Below, piece by piece: positions 44,394 to 55,901 of a DNA stretch of 56,082 bases. The notes under the pieces were generated by a model, which saw only the letters and a program-made list of their open reading frames with translations, made no database searches and had not been told where the DNA came from. This stretch comes from Shewanella sp. CG12_big_fil_rev_8_21_14_0_65_47_15 (GTDB taxonomy: Bacteria; Pseudomonadota; Gammaproteobacteria; Enterobacterales; Shewanellaceae): positions 1-56,082 of the forward strand of contig NZ_PFGL01000028.1 in NCBI RefSeq assembly GCF_002783505.1, written 5' to 3'. Within the stretch, counting starts at the first letter, position 1; every line of letters starts with the position of its first letter. Position numbers and translations under genes: made by a program.

Positions 44394-44948
44394 TCAACTA
44401 TTGGGATCTAGGTCGGTTGTTACAGTTCCGGTTCTAGAGTCGTAATAGATCGACAGTGTATTATTGGCCCGATAAAAGTAAGTGCATTGATTTGGGTTGA
44501 TATAGCTGGCTTTGTAGTCGGTTTCTACGGCATCCACATTAAGGCGAGAGACACTGGGCTGGCTGTTTTGAAATAGTACTTCCCATACGGAGACACAATC
44601 TTCTACATTGTCTAAAACGGGTGAGGCTTCATTCCCGTAAATATAGTGCTGCGCAGGCCAGCCGAAGCTGTTGAAGTCGACTTGTTCGGATTGCGCCGTA
44701 CCAAATACGGGTAAATCTTCTTTAGGTCCAGAGCCTACTTTTACTGCCCAGACTGAGTGTGCCAGATTTATTCCCGATTTAAAGCCACCACCTGTGGCTT
44801 TTACTGTCGAAATTTGAGCATCCTGCTGCACATTGATAAATTTAGGCAAAGCAACAACGGCTAAAATGCCGAGTACTATGATCACCACCACGAGTTCAAT
44901 TAAGGTGAAGCCCGATTGATGTTGCTGGCTCAAGTTTGAAGTGGACAT
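44394..44948 (-). CDS. type IV prepilin-like protein
   Basis: About 184 residues from ATG 44948 (ATG 44957 adds three). Leader ...HQSG followed by FTLIELVVVIIVLGILAVVALPKF is the prepilin peptidase site and hydrophobic helix; Glu at +5 is present. After it come a globular domain with two cysteines (DNVEDCVSVW, NPNQCTYFYR) as in MSHA-type pilins. No mshA operon or PilD gene is adjacent. Probably a minor or orphan pilin assembled by machinery elsewhere. Confidence 0.88.
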   Translation of the reverse strand: MSTSNLSQQHQSGFTLIELVVVIIVLGILAVVALPKFINVQQDAQISTVKATGGGFKSGINLAHSVWAVKVGSGPKEDLPVFGTAQSEQVDFNSFGWPAQHYIYGNEASPVLDNVEDCVSVWEVLFQNSQPSVSRLNVDAVETDYKASYINPNQCTYFYRANNTLSIYYDSRTGTVTTDLDPNS

Positions 44949-45118
44949 AGGATACAAACTGACAATATATAGTTGGCGGCACTATAGCACTTAATCTTGT
45001 TGTTTTTAAATCAAAATCATCTCTTATTGATTGAGAACGCACAATAAAATAACGCTTGGCTTGTTATTGTCGCCGCTGACTTTTAAGCTAAGCACATTGT
45101 AATTTGAGGATAATAACG

Positions 45119-45784
45119 GTGACTTTTTCGACTTGGCAGGATTTTATTGAAAATCAACGCGCACAACCCTATTACCAGCAACTTATTGCATTTGTGAATC
45201 AAGAACGGCAATTAGGCAAAGTGATCTACCCTCCCAAGGAAGATGTTTTCAATGCATTTAAAACGACGCCCCTAGAAAATGTACGAGTGGTGTTGATTGG
45301 TCAGGACCCATACCACGGCCCCAATCAAGCCCATGGTCTGTGTTTCTCTGTGAGACGTGGCATTAAGCCGCCACCGTCACTCGCTAACATGTACAAAGAG
45401 TTGGCCAATGATATTCCCGGGTTTCAGATCCCGAGCCATGGCGATTTAACCCAATGGGCGGAGCAGGGGATATTAATGCTCAATACGGTATTAACCGTTG
45501 AGCAAGGTCAAGCTCATTCCCATGCCAATGCCGGTTGGGAAGAATTCACCACCCAAGCGTTAGCATTGTTAAATGAGCAAGCAAGGCCGATTATTTTTGT
45601 GCTCTGGGGAAGCCATGCGATAAAGAAAGGCAAAGTGATCACCGCACCTCAGCACCAACTGTTATCGGGGCCGCACCCATCACCGCTATCCGCCTACCGT
45701 GGCTTTTTTGGTTGTGGTCATTTTTCTAAGGTGAATCAGTTGTTGGCTGTCAGGGGAGAAACCCCCATTCAGTGGCAAGTTTAA
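45119..45784 (+). CDS. ung: uracil-DNA glycosylase
   Basis: A 221-residue family-1 enzyme removing uracil from DNA. Catalytic Asp63 in [14 protein letters not shown] and the DNA-intercalating [10 protein letters not shown] late in the protein with catalytic His are intact. GTG 45119 is chosen because AGGA lies eight bases upstream and the protein then begins MTFSTWQDF like other Ung; a TTG at 45104 is in frame but has no site. Stand-alone gene, convergent with ispB. Confidence 0.96.
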   Translation: MTFSTWQDFIENQRAQPYYQQLIAFVNQERQLGKVIYPPKEDVFNAFKTTPLENVRVVLIGQDPYHGPNQAHGLCFSVRRGIKPPPSLANMYKELANDIPGFQIPSHGDLTQWAEQGILMLNTVLTVEQGQAHSHANAGWEEFTTQALALLNEQARPIIFVLWGSHAIKKGKVITAPQHQLLSGPHPSPLSAYRGFFGCGHFSKVNQLLAVRGETPIQWQV

Positions 45785-45810
45785 GCGTCGGTTAGCTTAA
45801 TACTTAACAA

Positions 45811-45845
45811 TAAAAAATGCCTTACACTGTAAGGCATTTTTATTT
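45811..45845. terminator. bidirectional terminator between ung and ispB
   Basis: AAAAATGCCTTAC and GTAAGGCATTTTT pair around a short ACT loop, with A and T runs on both sides (about 45813-45842). Confidence 0.88.
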
Positions 45846-45859
45846 TATATCACAGTACC

Positions 45860-46831
45860 TTAGTGGTTGCGATCAACGGATATTTTCGCCAGTGAGATTA
45901 ATGCGGTTTTAAAATCACTGTCCGGTAATACGGCGAGTGCTGCAATGGCCTTTTCAGATTCTTCAATGGCTTTTTGCTGAGTATAAGTTAATGCACCACA
46001 GTGATGTAATGCGGCCACAATTTTATCTATCGCTTGGGTTCCATCACCCTGTTCAATAGCGTGACGGATCAGTTGCTTCTCTTCCTCAGTACCATGGGTA
46101 ATGGCATAAATAAGCGGCAACGTGGGCTTACCTTCGGCAAGGTCATCACCAATATTCTTACCTAACTCTTCACTATTGGCTGTGTAGTCGAGTAAATCAT
46201 CGGTCAACTGAAATGCGGTCCCTAAATATTTACCGTAGTCGCCTAAGGCGATTTCTTGCTCTGGCGTCGCACCCGCTAGCACACCCGCAAGTAGAGTGGC
46301 CGCTTCGAATAATTTAGCCGTTTTGCAGTAAATCACCCGCATATAGCTTGCTTCAGTGGTGTCAGGATCATTGCAGTTCATTAATTGCAACACCTCACCT
46401 TCCGCCAGTACGTTAGTCGTATCGGCCAATACCCGCAGTACTCGCATACTATCGAGTTCGGTCATCATCTGGAATGAACGGGTATATAGGAAGTCGCCAA
46501 CCAGTACACTGGCGCTATTGCCAAATAGAGCGTTGGCGGTTTCACGGCCACGCCTTAGGGTTGATTCATCCACCACATCATCATGTAATAAAGATGCCGT
46601 GTGAATAAACTCAATAATGGCTGCGAGTTTTAAATGTGCTTCGCCTTCATAATTTACTGTGCGAGCTGCGAGTACCGACAGTAAAGGACGAAGACGCTTA
46701 CCACCACCATTGATAATGTAAAAACCTAGCTGGTTAATCAGGGCAACATCTGACTCAAGCTGTTTATATATCAGCTGATTGACTGCTTGCATATCAGTGT
46801 CAGCCAGTTGACGAATAGCGTTTAAATCCAT
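45860..46831 (-). CDS. ispB: octaprenyl diphosphate synthase
   Basis: A 323-residue trans-isoprenyl diphosphate synthase making the C40 tail of ubiquinone and menaquinone. First Asp-rich motif LLHDDVVDES, second QLTDDLLDY, GKRLRPLLSVLAA near residue 50. Start is ATG 46831 (MDLNAIRQLADTDMQAV) by match to E. coli IspB; a start at 46855 would add eight residues. Divergent from rplU, the usual arrangement in gammaproteobacteria. Confidence 0.96.
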   Translation of the reverse strand: MDLNAIRQLADTDMQAVNQLIYKQLESDVALINQLGFYIINGGGKRLRPLLSVLAARTVNYEGEAHLKLAAIIEFIHTASLLHDDVVDESTLRRGRETANALFGNSASVLVGDFLYTRSFQMMTELDSMRVLRVLADTTNVLAEGEVLQLMNCNDPDTTEASYMRVIYCKTAKLFEAATLLAGVLAGATPEQEIALGDYGKYLGTAFQLTDDLLDYTANSEELGKNIGDDLAEGKPTLPLIYAITHGTEEEKQLIRHAIEQGDGTQAIDKIVAALHHCGALTYTQQKAIEESEKAIAALAVLPDSDFKTALISLAKISVDRNH

Positions 46832-46989
46832 AATAGACTCTGGTTGTGGGGCCATTACGTACCCGGCCTCTATTTTAGGCTCACGTGTTATATAGAATGA
46901 ATTTTACCTAAAATTCTGACATATGACAGCACTAGCACTACTAATGTGCGAGTTATTCCGGCCTTTTTTTATTCTTTCCTAATTAGGGC

Positions 46990-47018
46990 TTGCCAGAAAT
47001 AGATTCTTCGCGTAAACT
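46990..47018 (+). promoter_or_regulatory. sigma-70 promoter of rplU-rpmA
   Basis: TTGCCA (46990-46995), 17-bp spacer, TAAACT (47013-47018); the leader to the rplU ATG is then about 80 bases and GC-poor. Confidence 0.65.
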
Positions 47019-47105
47019 CCGCGCCCATTGTCAATAAAGTTTTTGTAGCGCCCTGCCTCCCAAAAGTGCGAGCCAGCGTGTTAGGAATATCGGAGTAAAA
47101 TAGCT

Positions 47106-47417
47106 ATGTACGCTGTTTTTCAAAGTGGTGGTAAACAACACCGTGTAGCCCCTGGCCACACAGTTCGTTTAGAAAAATTAGAAGTTGCAACTGGTTCAAC
47201 TGTTGAATTTGATCAAGTTTTATTGATCGCTGACGGTGAAACTGTGCACGTTGGTGCTCCTTTAGTAGCCGGCGGTAAAGTCGTTGCTGAAGTAGTCAGT
47301 CATGGTCGTGGCGAGAAAGTAACTATCGTTAAGTTCCGTCGTCGTAAGCACCACGACAAGAAGATGGGCCACCGTCAGTGGTTCACTGAAGTTAAAATTA
47401 CTGCTATCAACGCATAA
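47106..47417 (+). CDS. rplU: 50S ribosomal protein L21
   Basis: 103 residues, standard L21: [36 protein letters not shown], and the C-terminal [27 protein letters not shown] before ATG. Translated 14 bp ahead of rpmA in one transcript. Confidence 0.99.
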   Translation: MYAVFQSGGKQHRVAPGHTVRLEKLEVATGSTVEFDQVLLIADGETVHVGAPLVAGGKVVAEVVSHGRGEKVTIVKFRRRKHHDKKMGHRQWFTEVKITAINA

Positions 47418-47428
47418 TAGGAGTCTAA

Positions 47429-47686
<258 letters not shown>

Positions 47687-47710
47687 TTTTCGAACCTAGC
47701 TTATACTGTT

Positions 47711-47735
47711 AAAGCCCCGCCATTGGTGGGGCTTT
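47711..47735 (+). terminator. terminator after rpmA
   Basis: AAAGCCCC (47711-47718) and GGGGCTTT (47728-47735) with inner CC/GG pair, followed by CTGTTTTTT. Confidence 0.85.
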
Positions 47736-47842
47736 CTGTTTTTTATGCTTCTATTTACACTGCATCAATGGTGAATTTGGTAAATCATTACCGGATTGAG
47801 GGTGTTGGCAGGTAAGATTGGGAGCAAAGTATCTCGAGTTTT

Positions 47843-49068
<1,226 letters not shown>

Positions 49069-49095
49069 TACTCATGTCTTAGTTTTGAGAACGCT

Positions 49096-49857
49096 GTGTA
49101 CGCTGATACTCAAAATGATATTACTCGGCAGGTTGTGCGCGTAGCACAACTGTTACTGGCCTACGGTGCAGAATCTGATTTAGTTGAAGAAATCAGTCAG
49201 CGCCTAGGTCAGGCTTTGGGCCTTGCCAGCGTTGAGCTTTCTATTTCTTCAAATTCCCTTGTGTTGACCAGTTTGGTTCACGGTCGTTGCATCACGACAA
49301 CCCGTCGTATTCGTGAGCATGGCATTAATATGACCATAGTCTGTGAATTACAACGTATCTGCTTATTGGCCGAAAAGGGCCTATATGGACCGAATGAAGT
49401 CCGTAAGCGTCTCGCACGTATTGAGCCTAAAACCTATCCTCCATCGCTAGTCATACCTATGATAGGTTTATCCTGTGCCAGTTTTTGTCACTTATTCGGC
49501 GGTGATATAGCAGCAAGTGTGATTACGTTTTTTGCCTCGGCAGTTGGGATGTCAGTTCGTCTCGCGATCGCTAAACGCCACTTTAATTTACTGGTCAATT
49601 TTGCGGTCACTGCTTTTGTTATCAGCTTAATTGCCCAAACTGGGTATCTGTTTTCCCTAAGCGAAACTCCGCAGTCCGCCATGGCTGCCAGTGTGTTAAT
49701 GCTAGTGCCGGGTTTTCCGATGATTAATGCGATTTCGGATATGGTGAAAGGACATATGAACGTAGGCATCTCCCGCTGGGGGCACGCGACCTTGCTGACG
49801 GTTTCATCTGTGATTGGCATCACCATTGCGATGCAACTTGGCGGTATTTTTCTATGA
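49096..49857 (+). CDS. threonine/serine exporter, ThrE N-terminal half (DUF1212)
   Basis: 253 residues, GTG start. Cytosolic N-terminal domain (LLLAYGAESDLVEEISQRLG, ISSNSLVLTSLVHGRCITTTRR) followed by five helices (GLSCASFCHLFGGDIAASVITFF, LLVNFAVTAFVISLIAQTGYLF, VLMLVPGFPMINAISDMVKG, ATLLTVSSVIGITIAMQLGG). The next gene supplies the second half; the two overlap by four bases. Together they equal one ThrE of Corynebacterium. Confidence 0.9.
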   Translation: MYADTQNDITRQVVRVAQLLLAYGAESDLVEEISQRLGQALGLASVELSISSNSLVLTSLVHGRCITTTRRIREHGINMTIVCELQRICLLAEKGLYGPNEVRKRLARIEPKTYPPSLVIPMIGLSCASFCHLFGGDIAASVITFFASAVGMSVRLAIAKRHFNLLVNFAVTAFVISLIAQTGYLFSLSETPQSAMAASVLMLVPGFPMINAISDMVKGHMNVGISRWGHATLLTVSSVIGITIAMQLGGIFL

Positions 49858-50327
49858 TGGAATTGTTGACTATATTGCTCCATGACGCTTTCTTTTCGGC
49901 CATTCCGGCCGTGGGTTTTGCTATGGTTTTTAATGTGCCCAAGCGTTTTTTACCCTACTGCGCCTTAGCCGGAGCGATAGGCCACAGCTCGCGTACCTTA
50001 ATGCTACAATTTGGTCTTCCTATCGAGTGGGCAACGTTTGCGGCTGCGGCGATCGTAGGTACTATCACTATCGGATTTGCAAAGCGCCATTTAGCGCCAC
50101 CTTTAATGTACGCTGTGGCGGCCATTATTCCAATGATCCCTGGGACCTATGCCTTTAATACTGTGATTGCCTTAGTGCAGCTGACGGCCCAGTCGCAGGT
50201 GAGTCAAGAGCTGACGGGGCAAGTGATCAGTAATGGTTTAAAAACTGTCTTTATCTTGGGGGCTCTATCGGTTGGGCTCGCATTACCGAGTTTGCTGTAT
50301 TTTAGAACCCGTCCCGTTATTCAATAG
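49854..50327 (+). CDS. threonine/serine exporter, ThrE C-terminal half (DUF3815)
   Basis: 157 residues, four to five helices, including FFSAIPAVGFAMVFNVPKRFLPYCALAGAIGHSSRTLM and IIPMIPGTYAFNTVIALVQL. It begins in the ATGA overlap with the upstream half, so equal synthesis is ensured. The paired small permeases are usual in gammaproteobacteria. Confidence 0.9.
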   Translation: MMELLTILLHDAFFSAIPAVGFAMVFNVPKRFLPYCALAGAIGHSSRTLMLQFGLPIEWATFAAAAIVGTITIGFAKRHLAPPLMYAVAAIIPMIPGTYAFNTVIALVQLTAQSQVSQELTGQVISNGLKTVFILGALSVGLALPSLLYFRTRPVIQ

Positions 50328-50357
50328 TTTTAATATCCCCACAACACAGGAGTGAGC

Positions 50358-50840
50358 ATGCGCATTGCTATGATAGCCGCGATGGCAAACAATCGAGTCA
50401 TTGGAAAAAACAATAAAATGCCATGGCATCTTCCAGAGGACTTGCGTCACTTTAAAGCGATGACCTTAGGCAAACCCGTGGTGATGGGACGCAAAACCTT
50501 TGAATCCATCGGTAGACCCCTTCCTGGACGACATAATATCGTGATTTCGCGTCAAGTCAGCCTCATGATTGAGGGTGTCACCTGTGTGGCGTCCTTCGAT
50601 GCGGCAAAGCAAGCCGCGGGTGAATGTGAAGAGTTGGTGGTGATCGGCGGTGGACAGCTCTATGCTGAAGTTTTGCCCCAGGCGGATATTCTCTACTTAA
50701 CCCAAATTGACTTAGAGGTTGAAGGCGATACCTATTTCCCTGAATGGGATGGAGATAATTGGCAGGAAACGGAATCCTTGTCTAGTATAAATGCCGATGG
50801 GCTGGAATATCGCTTTATCAATTTGGCAAAAAAATGTTAA
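50358..50840 (+). CDS. folA: dihydrofolate reductase
   Basis: 160 residues. IAMIAAMANNRVIGKNNKMPWHLPEDLRHFK holds the catalytic Asp region (PEDL), with GRKTFESIGRPLPGRHNIVISR and VIGGGQLYAEVLPQADILYLT downstream. Reduces dihydrofolate with NADPH. Start ATG 50358 with AGGAG five bases upstream is better than the in-frame GTG 50352. It follows the ThrE pair by 30 bp, same strand. Confidence 0.97.
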   Translation: MRIAMIAAMANNRVIGKNNKMPWHLPEDLRHFKAMTLGKPVVMGRKTFESIGRPLPGRHNIVISRQVSLMIEGVTCVASFDAAKQAAGECEELVVIGGGQLYAEVLPQADILYLTQIDLEVEGDTYFPEWDGDNWQETESLSSINADGLEYRFINLAKKC

Positions 50841-51063
50841 ATTACCTACTCTGTTGTGTACCCTGTGCGTATGGATTGTCAATATGTCTATGGTATTAGA
50901 TGTTGTTGGGCATTGAGTGTCGGTAAAACTGAAATAACTAATTGTGGGTTATCGAGGTTAATCGCCAATTGCTAACACCAAAGAGGCTAATATCCGTTAG
51001 ATATCTATGTAGACCATACAGAATTGATAACAAAATTATAAGAAAGTATTTAAGGAGTATCGG

Positions 51064-51480
51064 ATGCGTCTTATGCCTGTAGCCTTGGCTGCACTCATCG
51101 GTTTTAGCTATGTTTCTGTTCCAGCAACGGCAGAAGCCGCCGAAGCAGATCCCTTAGTCGCCAGTATCTGCGACTATGTAAAAGCGAACGATAAAAACCG
51201 TTTACGTAAAAAGTTAAAAGAAAGCCGCGTGAAATTACGTCAGATTTATAGCGGTATCAGTTGTGATGGTCAAAGCCTGTTGCGTACAGCCTATGGCGCG
51301 AATGCAAACGATGCCGGTGAGTTTGTGGCAAAGCGTTTGTCTGTCACTGAACTGAGTGTTCCCGAAGCGGACGGTATGACGATTCAAGCTTGGGCAGAGG
51401 GTAATGGCCATGGTGCTAGCCCAATCACAGCAGCAATTAAAGAACGTTTAGGTGCAGCTGCGGGTGGCGAAGAAGAATAA
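51064..51480 (+). CDS. DUF3718 family secreted protein
   Basis: 138 residues. Signal peptide to about residue 25 (ALAALIGFSYVSVPATAEA). The mature part LVASICDYVKANDKNRLRKKLKESRVKLRQIYSGISCDGQSLLRTAY has the two conserved Cys and basic helix of DUF3718; a small acidic tail EEE follows. Periplasmic, function unknown. Single gene with its own terminator. Confidence 0.88.
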   Translation: MRLMPVALAALIGFSYVSVPATAEAAEADPLVASICDYVKANDKNRLRKKLKESRVKLRQIYSGISCDGQSLLRTAYGANANDAGEFVAKRLSVTELSVPEADGMTIQAWAEGNGHGASPITAAIKERLGAAAGGEEE

Positions 51481-51552
51481 TCGCGATCTTAGTGTATAAA
51501 CAAGCCATCGATATACTTACCTGTTTATTGGCCTGTTAAAACCTATCGCAAT

Positions 51553-51582
51553 TAAATGCCGAATCTTTATTCGGCATTTTTA
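51553..51582 (+). terminator. terminator after the DUF3718 gene
   Basis: AAATGCCGAA (51554-51563) / TTCGGCATTT (51570-51579) then TTTAT. Confidence 0.88.
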
Positions 51583-51636
51583 TGTCTGAAAAATACTCTG
51601 CGGATCTCGTGCTCTGCGATCTAGTGAGATAAAAAA

Positions 51637-51662
51637 TAAGGGCCGCATTGCGGCCCTTATTT
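51637..51662 (-). terminator. terminator of the chemotaxis receptor gene
   Basis: AAGGGCCGCA (51638-51647) / GCGGCCCTT (51650-51658): minus-strand reading gives the hairpin then AATAAATTT-poor T run TTATTTTTTAT, so it ends the receptor transcript. Confidence 0.8.
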
Positions 51663-51679
51663 GACTCCAGTGGTTGGAT

Positions 51680-53701
51680 CTAGACCCTAAACTCACCGAC
51701 TGAGGCTTGCAGCTCTTCGGCTAATTTGGCTACCTGATGACTCGACTGAGCCGTTTGATCGGCACCTATGGCGGTTTCTTCGGAGATGGCTGCTATATGC
51801 TCCAGTTTCTCGGAGACTTGCTGACTCACTAAATTTTGTTCCTGCGCGGCATGGGCAATATGGGTTCCCGAATCATAGGCCTTATGCACTGATTGGCTGA
51901 TGGTTTCTAGGGCTAAGTTGGCCTGCTCGGTTTTTTCCACACAGGCATTTGCTTGGGCGCGTCCCATATCCATGGCGGCTACGGCTTGCTCTGCCCCCTG
52001 TTGCAGCACTTCAATCATTTGCTGGATTTCACGGGTAGATACTTGGGTACGAGAGGCAAGACTGCGTACTTCATCTGCCACCACGGCAAAGCCGCGTCCT
52101 TGCTCGCCGGCACGTGCCGCTTCAATCGCCGCATTCAGTGCTAGTAGGTTAGTCTGCTCGGCGATCCCGCGGATCACATCGAGAATCGAGCCTATGGAGG
52201 CACTGTCGGATTGTACTTTGTTGATCACTAGGCCCGCTTTTGCTACTTCGTCGGCTAGGGCCAAGATAGTGCGTTTGTTCTCTTCGGCAATGGCGCGCAT
52301 ATGCTGGGTTTCTTGATCGGCTTGCTTGATCTGTTCCAGCGCTTGATCGGCACTCAGTGAAACCTGTTGTGCACTCGAGCTTAGTTCTGTGGTTGCCGTA
52401 GCGACTTGATCTACTTGGCTCTTTTGTTCCTGGATGCCAGAGGTGGTTTGCGCCGTGATGGCTGAGGTTTGCTCTGCGGCGGCGGCCAGTTGGTTTGACC
52501 GATCTAGAATGCCAATAATCAATCCACGTAGGCTATCCACCAGGCGGTTACAGTTTTTAGCGAGCTCTGCAAATTCATCGTGACCAGAGTCATCTAGCTT
52601 ATGGGTTAAATTACCGGAGGCTAAGACATTAAGGGCGTTATTCACTTGATTGAGTGAGCGTTTTAATGGATTGACGACGGCGATACTGATGATAATGGCT
52701 GCCACTATCGCAATCAGTACGACTATGATGGTTCTAAAACTTGCCGTATCAATTTTAGCTATGGTTTCTTGGCTCATATTGGCCGCAACTGACTCGATGT
52801 TATTGCTGACATCTTCCATATTGCGATTGATGGTTTTTGCATCTTTTTCAATAACAGTTAATTGATTGTTCGATGTTTGAGTGTGTTTCAATTGGCTCGA
52901 TTTCAGTAACAACATCGAGTTTGGCCCTTCAAAGAGGGCTAGCACTTTACCTATATCCTGATTAATGGATTCTAAGGTGTCGTTATCAACAATGCCCTGG
53001 GCATGGCGATTGACATATTCGAGTCTATTTTTAGTTTCGCCTAGGATGTAATCGAGTTCTTTTGAGATCAGCTCATGTTTACTCATTTCTTCGTTGCTGA
53101 CTAAATCGGCAATTGTGGTAATGAGATTGCCAAGGCTAGTGTCTATCGCGCTTGCCGATGCAGCAAGGCTCTGGGCATCCGGATTTTGGCTAGTTTCAAG
53201 ATCGATCACATCTAGCAGAACCGAGGAGGCATCATCTGCGGCATTCTCGAGTTTTTTCTTCAAGCCAACTAACTGTTCTTGCTTGCTCAGGGCCGCTTCG
53301 CGTTCAGTAAACATCGCTAGGCTATCGCGTTCGAAGGTGGAGAAGCTGCCACTCAGTTGCGAGATTAGAGAAGGTAAATTTGTTTGGCTTTTGACTAATT
53401 GAGTGAGATTAACGATCTCGCTCTTGAATTGGCTGCTATGTTCATCGAATACCCGACGAATATCGGGAATATTAGCCGCTTTTGGGGCGTGATAGGCGAT
53501 AAGAACCTGACGCTGTTGCTCACTTAAACTCTCGGTGAGATGGTTAGTGGCCTTAAGTGCTGGCAAGCTTAATTCTTGCATCATTGCCGAACTATCTTTG
53601 AGACTTATATTCGTTAGATAGGAGGTAAATCCTAACAACACAAGTAAAAGCGTAACAATGCTAAACCCGCCAATGACTCTGGTGGCTACATTAACTTTCA
53701 T
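51680..53701 (-). CDS. methyl-accepting chemotaxis protein
   Basis: 673 residues. TM1 about 7-29 ([20 protein letters not shown]), periplasmic helical sensor of about 285 residues, TM2 about 323-345 ([20 protein letters not shown]), HAMP, and the signalling hairpin [37 protein letters not shown]. Glutamate/glutamine methylation sites flank it. The ligand domain is all-helical (four-helix-bundle, HBM-like) with many SQ/NQ positions; ligand unknown. No CheA gene adjacent, as usual for Shewanella MCPs. Confidence 0.95.
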   Translation of the reverse strand: MKVNVATRVIGGFSIVTLLLVLLGFTSYLTNISLKDSSAMMQELSLPALKATNHLTESLSEQQRQVLIAYHAPKAANIPDIRRVFDEHSSQFKSEIVNLTQLVKSQTNLPSLISQLSGSFSTFERDSLAMFTEREAALSKQEQLVGLKKKLENAADDASSVLLDVIDLETSQNPDAQSLAASASAIDTSLGNLITTIADLVSNEEMSKHELISKELDYILGETKNRLEYVNRHAQGIVDNDTLESINQDIGKVLALFEGPNSMLLLKSSQLKHTQTSNNQLTVIEKDAKTINRNMEDVSNNIESVAANMSQETIAKIDTASFRTIIVVLIAIVAAIIISIAVVNPLKRSLNQVNNALNVLASGNLTHKLDDSGHDEFAELAKNCNRLVDSLRGLIIGILDRSNQLAAAAEQTSAITAQTTSGIQEQKSQVDQVATATTELSSSAQQVSLSADQALEQIKQADQETQHMRAIAEENKRTILALADEVAKAGLVINKVQSDSASIGSILDVIRGIAEQTNLLALNAAIEAARAGEQGRGFAVVADEVRSLASRTQVSTREIQQMIEVLQQGAEQAVAAMDMGRAQANACVEKTEQANLALETISQSVHKAYDSGTHIAHAAQEQNLVSQQVSEKLEHIAAISEETAIGADQTAQSSHQVAKLAEELQASVGEFRV

Positions 53702-53797
53702 AGGATACTCCGGTTATTATTATATTTTCCAAACGAAAAGATTATAAAATTCAGGACTTAGGCGCACAGTCGTTTATCGACCATAGCTGACTTTAGT

Positions 53798-54622
53798 TTA
53801 ACTCTTTTTTAACCTTTTTTGGGTAATTTTTTGGTCTTTTTCAAGATGCCATAGGGTAAGGTGTTCACCCCAGCAACATCCCGTATCTAACGCTTTTAAT
53901 TGGGGATCGTTGACTTTCCCCATTAGGGCTGCCCAATGGCCAAAGACTAATGTGTGGCTTTGGCGTAGCGGCGATGTAAATTCAAACCAAGGGCGTAACT
54001 GTGGATTAGTGCAATCTTCAGGGGGCTGTTTACAGGCAAAATCCAAGTGTCCATCAACATAGAGGTAGCGCATGCGGGTGAGCGCGTTAATACAAAAGCA
54101 TAATCGGTTGAGGCCTAATGATGTGGGATCCCAGCGGACGCTCATATCTGAATACATTTGACCTATTAAAGCCTCAAGATAGTCAGCTTGTTTGAGGGCA
54201 TGGCTGACCAGTGCCGACTCTTGTCTTAGGATGTCTAGCGACCACTGGGGTGGGACACCTGCATGGGTCATAATGACTCGCTGTTCGGGTAATTCCCGCA
54301 TTAGGGGTTGATGCCTCAGCCAGTCTACTAGGCCATCGATATCGGGTGCATTGAGCAGTGGTGTGAGGTTATCGCCGGGTTTATCCCGTTTTAATTTGCC
54401 ATGGAGGGCGAGCAGGTGCAGATCATGGTTGCCCAATACGGTTTTGGCCGAGTCGCTGAGGGATTGAAAATAGCGCAATGTGGCTAAGGAATCAGGGCCC
54501 CGCGCAACCAGATCTCCCACAGCCCAGAGTTCATCTCGGGATGGATTAAAGTCGACTTTTGCGAGTAATCTCTGTAATTCGACAAAACAGCCTTGAATAT
54601 CACCAACAAAATAATGGGCCAC
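53798..54622 (-). CDS. apaH: diadenosine tetraphosphatase (symmetrical)
   Basis: 274 residues, metallophosphatase cleaving Ap4A to two ADP. Motifs: VGDIQGCFVELQRLL, DELWAVGDLVARGPDSL, LGNHDLHLLALHG and MTHAGVPPQWS. GTG 54622 start, with AAGGA before it. The order apaH-apaG-rsmA-pdxA (minus) is the conserved block; apaG is 21 bp upstream. Confidence 0.97.
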   Translation of the reverse strand: MAHYFVGDIQGCFVELQRLLAKVDFNPSRDELWAVGDLVARGPDSLATLRYFQSLSDSAKTVLGNHDLHLLALHGKLKRDKPGDNLTPLLNAPDIDGLVDWLRHQPLMRELPEQRVIMTHAGVPPQWSLDILRQESALVSHALKQADYLEALIGQMYSDMSVRWDPTSLGLNRLCFCINALTRMRYLYVDGHLDFACKQPPEDCTNPQLRPWFEFTSPLRQSHTLVFGHWAALMGKVNDPQLKALDTGCCWGEHLTLWHLEKDQKITQKRLKKS

Positions 54623-54643
54623 AATATCCTTTCTACAGCTAAA

Positions 54644-55024
54644 TCAATGTAACAGACCAGGCGTTGCTAAACGGAAGGGTTTAATGATCGCTTGAAAATG
54701 CTCCCCCGACTCGCTGACCATACCATAAGTGCCGTGCATGATGCCAAGGGGCGTATCGAGTACAGTGCCACTGGTATATTGATAGGCAGTATTCGGTGGG
54801 ATTGTCGGGGTTTCACCCACAACGCCTGCGCCTTGAACTTCACTGGTATTGCCATTGGCATCGGTGATGATCCAATGGCGGGTTTCAAGTTTTGCCGCTT
54901 GATCGCCGAGGTTGATAATGGTGATGGTGTAACTGAAGAGGTATTTTTCATCCTCGGGGGAGGATTGCTGCTCAATATACTCAGTCTTGACTTCGACCCT
55001 AATCGAGGTGTCCAATGCGCTCAT
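54644..55024 (-). CDS. apaG: ApaG family protein
   Basis: 126 residues, fibronectin-III-like beta fold: SIRVEVKTEYIEQQSSPEDEKYLFSYTITIINLG, LETRHWIITDANG, VQGAGVVGETPTI and GIMHGTYGMVSESGEHF, the last two being the ApaG hallmarks (GxGxVGxxP, GxMxGxY). Start ATG 55024 with AGGA six bases earlier; a start at 55051 is longer than known ApaG. Confidence 0.96.
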   Translation of the reverse strand: MSALDTSIRVEVKTEYIEQQSSPEDEKYLFSYTITIINLGDQAAKLETRHWIITDANGNTSEVQGAGVVGETPTIPPNTAYQYTSGTVLDTPLGIMHGTYGMVSESGEHFQAIIKPFRLATPGLLH

Positions 55025-55079
55025 TTTCATTCCTGCAATGAGGTTGGGCACTCAGTCATGCCCAACATTCTTAGCCTAA

Positions 55080-55886
55080 TTACGCTCTTTTATCACATAC
55101 CATGTTCGCCATCGCCACATATTGCTCGACGCTGATCTGCTCTGGTCGCTGGCTTTGATCTATGCCTAGTTGCTCAAATTCTGCATCGCTCAGCATATGT
55201 TTGAGGTTATTGCGCAATGTCTTGCGGCGCATGTTAAATGCAGTAGTGCACAGCTGGCGCAGCACGTTGACATCTTTACACGGGAAAGGCTTTTCTGCAT
55301 AGGGTAAAAGACGTACAACCGCAGAGTCCACCTTAGGGGCCGGTGTAAAGCTGTGGGGGGGGACTTCCAGTACGGGCACGACTTGGCAGAAGTACTGTGC
55401 CATAACAGTTAAACGGCCATAGGCTTTACAACCAGGGCTTGCCGATAAGCGTAGGACGACTTCCTTTTGCAACATAAAGTGCATGGTTTCGATTTGCTCG
55501 GCAAATTCGAACAGATGGAACATCAGTGGTGTTGAGATATTATAGGGTAAGTTACCAAAAACTTTGAGTTTTTTACCTGGAACGCTGAGCTGACTAAAAT
55601 CAAACTGCAGGGCATCGCCTTGGTGAATGGTCAGCTTATCCTTAAGAACCGGATGTTGGTGCAAGCGTTCAACCAGATCGCGGTCTAATTCCACTACGGT
55701 TAAATTATCGACTGCGAGTGCGACGGGCTCAGTTAAGGCGCCAAGGCCTGGGCCGATTTCCACCATCACATGGTCATTATCGGGGGCAATAGCGCCCACA
55801 ATACGGTTAATCACATTGCCGTCGGTTAAGAAGTTTTGTCCAAAACGCTTTCTGGCCGTGTGGCCTAAATGTACTTTGTTGCTCAT
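55080..55886 (-). CDS. rsmA: 16S rRNA dimethyladenosine methyltransferase
   Basis: 268 residues (also called KsgA); dimethylates A1518 and A1519 of 16S rRNA. N-terminal [14 protein letters not shown] motif [13 protein letters not shown], motif [14 protein letters not shown], and C-terminal [17 protein letters not shown] [15 protein letters not shown]. Fifteen bases after pdxA, translated with it. Confidence 0.98.
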   Translation of the reverse strand: MSNKVHLGHTARKRFGQNFLTDGNVINRIVGAIAPDNDHVMVEIGPGLGALTEPVALAVDNLTVVELDRDLVERLHQHPVLKDKLTIHQGDALQFDFSQLSVPGKKLKVFGNLPYNISTPLMFHLFEFAEQIETMHFMLQKEVVLRLSASPGCKAYGRLTVMAQYFCQVVPVLEVPPHSFTPAPKVDSAVVRLLPYAEKPFPCKDVNVLRQLCTTAFNMRRKTLRNNLKHMLSDAEFEQLGIDQSQRPEQISVEQYVAMANMVCDKRA

Positions 55887-55901
55887 TAATAATGTAATCG
55901 T

